A DNA stretch of 11,463 bases from assembly GCA_036732565.1 (NCBI GenBank), contig DAINCF010000211.1, positions 1 to 11,463 on the forward strand, given 5' to 3'. Below are positions 5,191 through 11,463 of this stretch, piece by piece. Below the pieces are notes generated by a model. The model did no database searches and was not told the DNA's origin. It saw only the letters and a list, made by a program, of their open reading frames with translations. Numbering within the stretch: the stretch's first letter is position 1; every line of letters begins with the position of its first letter. The DNA is from JAIVJN01 sp036732565. Lineage in GTDB: Bacteria; Acidobacteriota; Vicinamibacteria; Vicinamibacterales; UBA2999. Made by a program: the position numbers and the translations under genes.

Positions 5191-7740
5191 ATGCTCAACG
5201 ACCTTCGTCACGGCATTCGCACCCTGTTTCAGGCCAAAGGCTGGACCGCGGTGGTCATCCTGTCGCTGGCGCTCGGCATCGGCGCCAGCACCGCGCTATT
5301 CAGCGCCGTCAACGGCCTGCTGCTGCAGAAGGTGGCGGTGCGGGATCCCGACTCGCTCGTGAGGCTGCAGTGGGCGGGTGCGAACGACATGTCCACGGAC
5401 CAGAGTGGGTATGGCTTTTCGGCCCCAGACGCCTCGGGTCAGCAGGTGCGATCGTCGTTCTCGTATCCGATGTACCAGCAGCTGGTCGCCGACAACCAGA
5501 CGATGACGGACCTGCTGGCGTGTGCTCCCGCGAGTCGGGTCAACGTGCTCGTCAATGGTGTCGCTGATTTGGCCACCGCGTTCGTCGCCACCGGCAACTA
5601 CTTCAAAGTGCTGGGCGCAACCACCCGGATTGGCCGGACGTTCTCGCCCGAGGATGACAAGCCGAACGCCGCGCCGGTGGCGGTGATCAGCCATCGCTTC
5701 TGGCAGTCGCGATTCGGCGGCGACGCGAGCGTCGTGGGCAGGGTGGTTCAGATCAGCAACGTGCCCGTCACCGTCGTCGGGGTGCTCTCGCCCGAGTTCA
5801 CCGGCATTCAGCGCGCCGTTCAAGAGCCGCCGGACGTGACCCTTCCGCTGGCATTCGAGGCGCAGGTCATGCCGCAGCTCAGCGCGCAGGGGCCGCGCGT
5901 CACCTTGCCGACGTGGTGGTGGCTGCAGGTCGTCGGCCGCACGAAGCCGGGTGTGACGTCGGCGCAGGTGCAGGCGAACCTCGAAACGGTGTTCCAGCAC
6001 ACGGCACGCGCCGGCCTGGACTCGTACCTGAGCTCGATCACCGACGCGGAGCGTGCGACGGCGAGGAATCAGAATCGACGGCAGGTGCCGCGCCTGCGTG
6101 TGGTCTCTGCCGCGCACGGCATCTACGACGCGACCGACGAATCCACACGCGCGCTCGCGATTCTGACTGGCGTCGTCGCACTGATGCTGCTCATCGTCTG
6201 CGCCAACGTGGCCAACCTGCTGCTGTCGCGAGCGACGATGCGGCAGAAAGAAGTGTCGGTCCGCCTCTCGCTGGGTGCGACCCGCGGGCGCCTGGTTCGG
6301 CAGCTCCTGACCGAGAGCGTGTTGCTGGCTGCGCTCGGCGCATCGCTGGGCGTGCTCATCGGATTCTGGGGACAGCGGCTGCTGCCTGGTATGCTCGGGC
6401 AGGCGATTCCAGTCGACTGGCGCACGCTGGCCTTCGTAATCGCGATCACGGGGCTGACCGCCATCGTGTTCGGCACGGCGCCGGCGATGCGGGCCACGGG
6501 CATCAACGTGAACGCGGCGCTCAAAGAGAACAGCCGATCGGTCGTCGCGTCGCGCGGTGTGCTGACCAAGGCGCTACTCGTCGCGCAGGTCACCATCTCG
6601 CTGGTGTTGCTCGTTGGCGCTGGGTTGTTCTTGCGCACGGTGCAGAACCTTCGCCACGTCGACGTTGGATTCAACCCGCAGAACCTGGTGCTGTTCCGCG
6701 TCAGCCCGGAGTTGAGCGGCTACGATGAGAAACGCACGCTGACGCTCTATCGAGACATGCTGGACCGGCTTCGCGCAATCCCCGGTGTCCAGTCGGCGTC
6801 GCTCTTGCAACCCGCGCTCCTCTCCGGAAGTGAAAGCAGCTCCAGCATCTTCGTGCAGGGGCGCGTGTACCCACCAGACGTGCGGGCCGGCAACTTGCGC
6901 AACAACATCCATCGAGTGGTAGTCTCGCCGGGCTTCTTCGAGGCGATGCAGATGCCGATCCTCGTTGGCCGTGCATTCACCGATCGCGACCACGAGACCG
7001 CGCCCAAAGTCGTGATCGTCAACGAGACGGCGGCTCGCAGGTACTTCCCGAACGAGAACCCGATCGGCCAGCGGTTTGGCAACAGCGTCGAGACCACCGC
7101 GGAGTGGGAGGTCGTGGGTGTGCTTCGAGACGCCAAGTACAACAGCGTCCGCGACGAGGCGCCGCCGACGATGTACCTGCCGTATCTGCAAAGGCGCCCG
7201 GCGAGCCCGACGTTTGCGGTGCGTACGGCAGGTGAGCCGATGACCATCGTCCCATCCCTTCGCGAAGCCGTCAGAGAGATCGACGCCAACTTGCCGGTCA
7301 CGAACGTCTCCACGCAGATGGAGCAGATCGAGCAGCGCTTCGAGCAAGAGCGCCTGTTCGCGAACGCATACCTGCTGTTCGGCGGGCTGGCGCAGGGGCT
7401 CGCGGCGATCGGCCTGTTCGGGCTGATGTCGTACAGCGTCTCGCGCCGGACCAACGAGATCGGCATCCGCATGGCGCTGGGGGCGCGGCGCGAGAACGTG
7501 CTGCGGTTGATCCTGAGCGAGTCCATGGTCCTCGTCGCAATCGGCATCACGCTCGGTGTGACGATCGCGCTCGCGGCGGGAAGGCTGGTGGCCAGTCAGC
7601 TGTTCGGCGTCGCCGCTACCGACCTCGTCACCATGAGCGTGGCGACGCTGGTGATGGTCGGCGTCGCGACGATCGCCGGCTACCTGCCGGCTCGCCGAGC
7701 GTCCCGCGTGGATCCGATGGTGGCCTTGCGCGACGAGTGA
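5191..7740 (+). CDS. ADOP-type (MacB/FtsX-like) ABC transporter permease, second copy
   Basis: This 849-aa inner-membrane protein is a paralogue of the leftward permease. MLNDLRHGIRTLFQAKGWTA and helix 1 (about 18-43, SLALGIGASTALFSAVN) are followed by a periplasmic MacB_PCD domain (about 48-315; GNYFKVLG, VISHRFWQSRFGGD, VVGVLSPEFTG). Helices lie at about 319-346, 371-398, 410-431 and 457-481. A second periplasmic domain (about 485-718; LSGYDEKRTLTLYRDMLDRL, GFFEAMQMPILVGRAF, VNETAARRYFP) precedes the last helices at about 722-750, 770-798 and 811-831. FtsX motifs occur as MRQKEVSVRLSLGATRGRL (350-368) and RRTNEIGIRMALGARREN (752-769); the end is YLPARRASRVDPMVALRDE. Length and architecture are normal for ADOPs. 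The two permeases share the core xRQKExxxRLSLGAxRxRLVRQLL yet differ widely elsewhere, so the duplication is not recent. No ATPase gene is adjacent. The ATG has no clear Shine-Dalgarno. Confidence 0.94.
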   Translation: MLNDLRHGIRTLFQAKGWTAVVILSLALGIGASTALFSAVNGLLLQKVAVRDPDSLVRLQWAGANDMSTDQSGYGFSAPDASGQQVRSSFSYPMYQQLVADNQTMTDLLACAPASRVNVLVNGVADLATAFVATGNYFKVLGATTRIGRTFSPEDDKPNAAPVAVISHRFWQSRFGGDASVVGRVVQISNVPVTVVGVLSPEFTGIQRAVQEPPDVTLPLAFEAQVMPQLSAQGPRVTLPTWWWLQVVGRTKPGVTSAQVQANLETVFQHTARAGLDSYLSSITDAERATARNQNRRQVPRLRVVSAAHGIYDATDESTRALAILTGVVALMLLIVCANVANLLLSRATMRQKEVSVRLSLGATRGRLVRQLLTESVLLAALGASLGVLIGFWGQRLLPGMLGQAIPVDWRTLAFVIAITGLTAIVFGTAPAMRATGINVNAALKENSRSVVASRGVLTKALLVAQVTISLVLLVGAGLFLRTVQNLRHVDVGFNPQNLVLFRVSPELSGYDEKRTLTLYRDMLDRLRAIPGVQSASLLQPALLSGSESSSSIFVQGRVYPPDVRAGNLRNNIHRVVVSPGFFEAMQMPILVGRAFTDRDHETAPKVVIVNETAARRYFPNENPIGQRFGNSVETTAEWEVVGVLRDAKYNSVRDEAPPTMYLPYLQRRPASPTFAVRTAGEPMTIVPSLREAVREIDANLPVTNVSTQMEQIEQRFEQERLFANAYLLFGGLAQGLAAIGLFGLMSYSVSRRTNEIGIRMALGARRENVLRLILSESMVLVAIGITLGVTIALAAGRLVASQLFGVAATDLVTMSVATLVMVGVATIAGYLPARRASRVDPMVALRDE

Positions 7741-7756
7741 GATCCAACGACGTAGC

Positions 7757-7886
7757 CACGAAGGACACAAAGAATCAATCAGCCACAAAGGCACCAAGGC
7801 ACCAAGGGGTCCTTTCAATAGAAAGGCATTCTTGGTGTCTTTGTGTCTTGGTGGCCCAATTCCTCTGTGGTCTTCGTGCCTTGGTG
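7757..7886. repeat. Inverted repeat built from octamers CACNAAGR
   Basis: Eleven octamers of the form CACNAAGR (one variant) are arranged as two blocks on the plus strand and two facing blocks on the minus strand. Plus blocks: CACGAAGG, one base, CACAAAGA (7757-7773); CACAAAGG, CACCAAGG, CACCAAGG (7784-7807). Minus blocks, seen on the plus strand as TCTTGGTG, TCTTTGTG, TCTTGGTG (7830-7853) and as CCTCTGTG, one base, TCTTCGTG, CCTTGGTG (7862-7886). Each block is bordered by GC on its outer side. In the centre CCTTTC-AATA-GAAAGG (7811-7826) is a perfect 6-bp stem with a 4-nt loop. The whole can fold into one long imperfect hairpin and fills the gap between the convergent permease and DUF885 genes, where it could end transcription from both sides. 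From memory, similar CCACAAAGG/CCACAGAGG repeats occur between genes in many bacterial genomes; I know no established function. Confidence 0.75.
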
Positions 7887-7894
7887 GCGAGCCG

Positions 7895-9697
7895 TCATCG
7901 AAAGGCAGTCGCCGTGGTCGTCGTCGCCGATGCCCATCGGCGGATCTTGGTGGTGAGAAACGTCAGCGGCACCGAGCCGTCCTCCAGCACGCGGTCATGG
8001 AAGGCCTTGATGTCGAACCGCGGTCCCATCTGCCGCTGCGCCTCGTCGCGCAGTTTGCGGATCTCGATCATACCCAGCATGTAGGACGTCGCCTGTCCCG
8101 GCCAGATGATGTAGCGATCGATCTCCGAGCGGGCGTCGGCCGGGGAAATCGTCGTGTTCGCAAGCAAGTAGTCGATGGCTTGCTGCCGAGTCCAGCCCAT
8201 CGTGTGCATGCCGGTGTCGACGACCAGCCGGGCCGCGCGAAACGCCTGCGACGACAACATGCCGAGACGATCGAGATCGGATGAGAACAACTTCATCTCG
8301 TCGGCGAGCCGCTCCGAGTAGAGTCCCCATCCCTCCGCGAAGCCGCTGTTGTAGAGATACCGTCCGATCGGATGGTTCTCGCGCCGCTCGAGCGCGATGG
8401 CGCTCTGCAGATGATGTCCCGGGAGGGTTTCGTGGAACGCCGTCGATTCCGCGTCCGAGCGGCTCTTGGTCTCGGCCTGATAGGCGCTGATGTAGAACAG
8501 GCCCGGCCGGCTGCCGTCTTCCGCGGGCGAGTTGTATTCGCCGATGGCGTCTTTCTCGCGGTACCGCGGATAGGGCTGAATGTCGACGTCGGCTTTCGGC
8601 AGAATGCCGAACCACTGCGGCGCCGCCGTTTTCGCGCGCGCCAGCGCCGCCTGCGAGTAGCCAATCAGCTCGGCGCGGCTCTTGAACAGATACCGGCGAT
8701 CGGTCCGGACGGTCTTGAGCAGCGTCGCCACGTCCGCGATCTTGAACGATCGCTCGCCGATGGCTTCCATCTCCTGCGTCAGCTCCGCCATGCGCGCGAG
8801 GCCAACTGCGTGGATCTCCTTTGCCGGCACCGGCAGCGTGGCGAAGTAGCGAACCACCGCGTCGTAGCAGGCGACGCCATCCGGGTTCGCCGCCACGGCG
8901 ACGTCCTCTCGCGCCGCCGGCAGGTATTCGTTCTTCAAGAAATCGCGATAGCGTCTCAGCGCCGGCAGGATCTCGCGTTCGACCAGCGCTCGATACGATT
9001 TCTGGAACTCCGGCGTCTTGTCGCGCTGGCTCGGTGACAGGAACGGTTGGTCGTCGCCCGTGCCCGCGATCAACGAGTCCATCTGCGCGATCACGATCTG
9101 CACGTTGCCCTTCGGCGCCGAGTACTTCATCCGCAGGCCTTCGCGCAGGTTGGCGACTTCGGTGTCGAGATACTTCGCGAACGATCCCCAGCGCGCGAGC
9201 GCCTCCTTGCGCGTCTCGTCGCTGCCGATCGGCTGGATGGTGAGGAGGTAGCCGAACGCGACCTGCCACCCCGCGGTCTGGCTCACACCCCAGAGCTCGT
9301 TGCGGCACACCCGCGCACCGATCGAGCCTTCCAAGGCCTCGCGCACGATCGCGTAGGTCGCCCGCAACGACTGGTTCTGGATGGTCTCCGGATCGATCGC
9401 CTTGGCGTCGGCCAGCCACGCGTCCTCTTTCGCCTGCCAGGCCTTCAACCCGTCCAGCGAGTTGTCGGGGAGCTGGTCGTGATGCCCGCCGGCGATGCCA
9501 AAGAACGTGACCTGGTCAGGATTCCGCTCGAAGAACCCTTTCAGATAGGCATCGGCGAGCGCCTTGACGGAATCGTCCACCTTCGCGCCGCGCGCTTCTG
9601 GGGACTGGTCCGAAGCGGTCGGTGCGGGCGGCTCGGACGTCGAGCAGGCGGCGATCAGGAAGGCCGCGGAAAGGGAGGCGAGAAGTCGACGGGCCAT
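7895..9697 (-). CDS. DUF885 family lipoprotein, probable zinc metallopeptidase
   Basis: This 600-aa protein has a lipoprotein signal peptide: MARRLLASLSAAFLIAAC with lipobox LIAAC and the lipidated Cys at 18, followed by a Ser/Pro/Ala-rich linker to about 38. Asp is absent at position +2, so outer-membrane sorting is possible. The rest is the all-helical DUF885 fold, starting near LADAYLKGFFERNPDQVTFF. Likely zinc ligands are in HETLPGHH (422-429; H422, E423, with H428/H429 in a stretched HExxxGH pattern) and in GFAEGWGLYSE (E455). Other conserved family segments are RPGLFYISAY (397-406), DTGMHTMGWTRQQA (494-507) and WPGQATSYMLG (532-542). By analogy to M32-like carboxypeptidases it may cleave peptides in the periplasm, but the substrate is unknown. 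Length is normal. The start has no Shine-Dalgarno (CACGACATCGCC precedes the ATG), and a 72-bp palindromic element begins 11 bp upstream. The stop lies 8 bp from the octamer repeat. It could be co-transcribed with the LVIVD gene upstream. Confidence 0.9.
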   Translation of the reverse strand: MARRLLASLSAAFLIAACSTSEPPAPTASDQSPEARGAKVDDSVKALADAYLKGFFERNPDQVTFFGIAGGHHDQLPDNSLDGLKAWQAKEDAWLADAKAIDPETIQNQSLRATYAIVREALEGSIGARVCRNELWGVSQTAGWQVAFGYLLTIQPIGSDETRKEALARWGSFAKYLDTEVANLREGLRMKYSAPKGNVQIVIAQMDSLIAGTGDDQPFLSPSQRDKTPEFQKSYRALVEREILPALRRYRDFLKNEYLPAAREDVAVAANPDGVACYDAVVRYFATLPVPAKEIHAVGLARMAELTQEMEAIGERSFKIADVATLLKTVRTDRRYLFKSRAELIGYSQAALARAKTAAPQWFGILPKADVDIQPYPRYREKDAIGEYNSPAEDGSRPGLFYISAYQAETKSRSDAESTAFHETLPGHHLQSAIALERRENHPIGRYLYNSGFAEGWGLYSERLADEMKLFSSDLDRLGMLSSQAFRAARLVVDTGMHTMGWTRQQAIDYLLANTTISPADARSEIDRYIIWPGQATSYMLGMIEIRKLRDEAQRQMGPRFDIKAFHDRVLEDGSVPLTFLTTKIRRWASATTTTATAFR

Positions 9698-9708
9698 GGC
9701 GATGTCGT

Positions 9709-9780
9709 GGGGTCAGGCGTCGAAAATCGACAGAGAGCCTGAGTGGTCTCCAACTTTGTCGATTTTCGACGCCTGACCCC
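9709..9780. repeat. 72-bp palindromic element: 24-bp arms, 24-bp spacer
   Basis: The left arm 9709-9732 (starting GGGGTCAGGC) and right arm 9757-9780 (ending GCCTGACCCC) are perfect reverse complements over 24 bp, and the spacer 9733-9756 is also 24 bp. Each arm contains its own palindrome, GTCGAAAATCGAC on the left and GTCGATTTTCGAC on the right. The spacer can form a bulged stem (GAGAGCC with GGTCTC). The element may thus fold as one long hairpin or as two small ones, like the paired units of REP/BIME repeats. It takes up 72 of the 88 bp between the LVIVD gene stop and the DUF885 start, so it is in the leader of the latter and may attenuate read-through or stabilise the upstream mRNA. No T-run follows. 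From memory, GGGGTCAGG-type termini occur in palindromes linked to REP-associated (RAYT) transposases; none is coded here. Confidence 0.85.
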
Positions 9781-9785
9781 GAACC

Positions 9786-11463
9786 CTACCCTCGCAGCCG
9801 GGCGGTCTGGCCCTTCAGGGTTTCAGCGAGGGACTTGAGACGCATCGCGTCGCGCCCGCTGGCCGCGCTTGCGTCGCTCTCGAGCTGCGTAGCCAGCGCG
9901 TCGACCTCGCCGAGGATCGTGGCCGCGTTGCGCTCCTTGCCGGTCCTCAAGCCGTCGACCTTCTCCAACGCGTCACGCACCGCGGCGGCGCGCGCCGGCT
10001 GAATGCCCTTGGATCGCGTCAGCTGGTCGACGTAGGCGCGCGCGACGATCGAGTTGGCCGGATGGGTCACGCGCTGTTGCTGCTGCACGTTGAGCTCGCC
10101 GCTGCGTGCCAGCATCGCCGCGTCGATCTCGTTCTTCGACAGGAACTCACTTGGCGTCAGCGTGAAGATATCGATGCCGCGCGCGATCTCGGCGCCGTAG
10201 ATGCGTCCGTTGTACCAGTACGCCGACCAGTAGCCGCCGGTCACGAGCTGCTTGGGATCGATCGGTCCGCGATCGAAGAACGCGATCTCCACGGCGTTCG
10301 CCGAATCGGTGAAGTCGAACACCGACACGCCGCCCTGGTACCACGCCTGCACCATGATGTCGCGGCCCGGTACCGGAATCAGCGAGCCGTTGTGCGCCAC
10401 GCAGTTCTCGTTGTCGCTCTGCGGCGCCGGCATCTTGTAGTAGCCACCGAACTTCAGCTTTTTGTCGACGACGTCGAAAATCGCATCGGCGCCCCAGGTG
10501 AGGAGATCGGAGGCGCGGCAGCGGGGCCGCGTCCCGCCGCCCCACTCGTCGGTGAAGATCACCTTCGTGCCGTCGTTGTTGAACGTCGCCGAGTGCCAGT
10601 AGGCAAAGTTCTTGTCGGTGACCTGATCGAGACGGACCGGACGTATCGGGTCCGAGATGTCGAGCAGGATGCCGTTGCCCGCGCACGCGCCAGCGGCCAG
10701 GCCGACTTCCGGGAACACCGTGATGTCGTGGCACTGATTGGTCACGCGCGAGCTCTGCGTGCCCGGCCCATGGTTGCCGCCCTGCCACAATCCGGAGATG
10801 TTCCCGCTGATCGGATCGGCGAAGATGCGCGGGCGGTTGACGATGGATGCCTTCTCGGGCGTGGCGATCGGCACCTTGATCACATCGATGCTGAAGAGCG
10901 CGGTGTTCGAATCTTCCTTCGGATCCTTGTTCGAGCAGTCCGCGAGCTCCTCACCGGAGCGGACCGTGCTCGTGCCGGAGCCGTAGACGTAGAGGTTGGC
11001 CTTGTCGCTCGGATCGGTCACCAGCGTGTGCGTATGCGATCCGCGGCAGGTCTGCACCGCCGCCACCTGCCGTGGCTTCTTCAAGTCGCTGATGTCGAAG
11101 ATGCGGATGCCGCGGAAGCGCTCGGTGCTGACCGGAGCCTGCACGCCCTCCGTGCCGCAATCGAGTCGACCGCGCGTCTGCTCCACCGACATGAAGAGCA
11201 AGTTGCCGTGAATCGAGACGTCGCCCTGACCACCGGGACACACCACCGAGCCCAGCAGCCGGGGCCGCCGCGAGTTCTCGATGTCGTAGGTGTTGAACCC
11301 GTGGTAGTTCCCCATGAACACGTGATTGCCCTGGAACGCGAGGTCCGAGTTCGCGAACCCGAGCCCACCGCCTTGCTGCGCGGGCGGCGCCCCTGGCGTC
11401 TGACCCGGTGCCGCGGGAGCCTGAGCCTCGGGAGCCGGCTGACCCGTGGCCGCGGGCGGGGTC
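9786..11463 (-). CDS. Secreted LVIVD-repeat beta-propeller protein with helical C-terminal tail (N-terminus outside window)
   Basis: The frame is open from the TAG at 9786-9788 to the right edge: 558 visible codons, with the start and any signal peptide beyond the window. A GTG at 11321 is internal, since the sequence before it reads smoothly (FANSDLAFQGNHVFMGNYHG). Visible residues 1-33 are a Pro/Ala/Gln linker (QPAPEAQAPAAPGQTPGAPP), usual after a signal peptide. LVIVD-type blades follow: FNTYDIENSRRPRLLGSV (56-73), GIRIFDISDLKKPRQVAAVQ (118-137), GILLDISDPIRPVRLDQV (264-281), GVSVFDFTDSANAVEIAFFD (378-397) and GIDIFTLTPSEF (429-440). Histidines recur in equivalent strands (NYHGF, SIHGN, GSHTHT, QCHDITVF, YWHSATF, CVAHNGS). 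Eight cysteines suggest disulfides outside the cytoplasm. Residues about 440-558 are a predicted helical tail with no LVIVD motif. The role of the family is not established; cell-surface binding or adhesion is inference. Confidence 0.85.
   Translation of the reverse strand, partial: TPPAATGQPAPEAQAPAAPGQTPGAPPAQQGGGLGFANSDLAFQGNHVFMGNYHGFNTYDIENSRRPRLLGSVVCPGGQGDVSIHGNLLFMSVEQTRGRLDCGTEGVQAPVSTERFRGIRIFDISDLKKPRQVAAVQTCRGSHTHTLVTDPSDKANLYVYGSGTSTVRSGEELADCSNKDPKEDSNTALFSIDVIKVPIATPEKASIVNRPRIFADPISGNISGLWQGGNHGPGTQSSRVTNQCHDITVFPEVGLAAGACAGNGILLDISDPIRPVRLDQVTDKNFAYWHSATFNNDGTKVIFTDEWGGGTRPRCRASDLLTWGADAIFDVVDKKLKFGGYYKMPAPQSDNENCVAHNGSLIPVPGRDIMVQAWYQGGVSVFDFTDSANAVEIAFFDRGPIDPKQLVTGGYWSAYWYNGRIYGAEIARGIDIFTLTPSEFLSKNEIDAAMLARSGELNVQQQQRVTHPANSIVARAYVDQLTRSKGIQPARAAAVRDALEKVDGLRTGKERNAATILGEVDALATQLESDASAASGRDAMRLKSLAETLKGQTARLRG

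Noticed and set aside
6574..7818. 414-codon minus-strand frame antisense to the rightward permease
   Set aside because: Same reasons: composition of a shadow frame, and it runs across the permease stop into the octamer repeat.
7757..7886. Possible CRISPR array
   Set aside because: The repeat unit is only 8 bp, blocks are inverted rather than direct, there are no uniform spacers, and no cas gene is near.
7995..9419. 474-codon minus-strand frame inside the DUF885 gene
   Set aside because: It is a different frame of the same strand with Arg/Gly-rich translation; the overlapping frame has lipobox, HETLPGHH and other family motifs.
10473..10484. GTCGAAAATCGC, resembling the inner palindrome of the 72-bp element
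   Set aside because: It is within the LVIVD coding frame (IFDVVD), imperfect, and without the GGGGTCAGG flank; likely coincidence.

Overview
The window looks like chromosomal DNA from a GC-rich soil-type bacterium, most likely an acidobacterium (Vicinamibacteria-like). The grounds are the gene families: two long, MacB-like duplicated permeases of the ADOP type without an ATPase gene beside them, a secreted PQQ-like propeller beginning WPQFRGP, a DUF885 lipoprotein and an LVIVD-repeat protein. A palindromic intergenic repeat that I remember as common in that lineage agrees. The taxonomic call is inference; there is no rRNA or marker gene here.

Six protein-coding genes fill nearly all the sequence. 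(1) 1-782, minus strand: a DNA-alkylation repair and regulator gene (Ada zinc domain + AraC-type HTH + start of AlkA glycosylase), cut by the left window edge. (2) 1051-2481, plus: exported PQQ-like beta-propeller protein. (3) 2606-5104, minus, and (4) 5191-7740, plus: two paralogous ADOP-type ABC permeases facing away from each other across a gap of under 90 bp. (5) 7895-9697, minus: DUF885 lipoprotein, probably a zinc peptidase. (6) 9786 to beyond the right edge, minus: a secreted LVIVD-repeat propeller with a helical tail. Genes 6 and 5 run in the same direction and could share a transcript. No tRNA, rRNA, CRISPR array, integrase or transposase was seen.

The genes do not form an obvious pathway. 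Most products are predicted to be exported, lipid-anchored or in the membrane (2-6), while gene 1 is a cytoplasmic stress and repair protein. No gap between genes exceeds 300 bp.

The most notable content is between the genes. Four of the five gaps hold structured repeats of three different types: (a) 20-nt palindromes of the form GGTCCGSCTNNAGSCGGACC, two good copies at 2482-2582 and a decayed one at 949-968; (b) a 130-bp inverted repeat made of eleven copies of the octamer CACNAAGR at 7757-7886; (c) a symmetrical 72-bp element of 24-bp arm, 24-bp spacer and 24-bp perfectly inverted arm at 9709-9780, which nearly fills the gap between genes 6 and 5. I see no clear new multi-gene system in this window; these repeats are the best candidates for follow-up.
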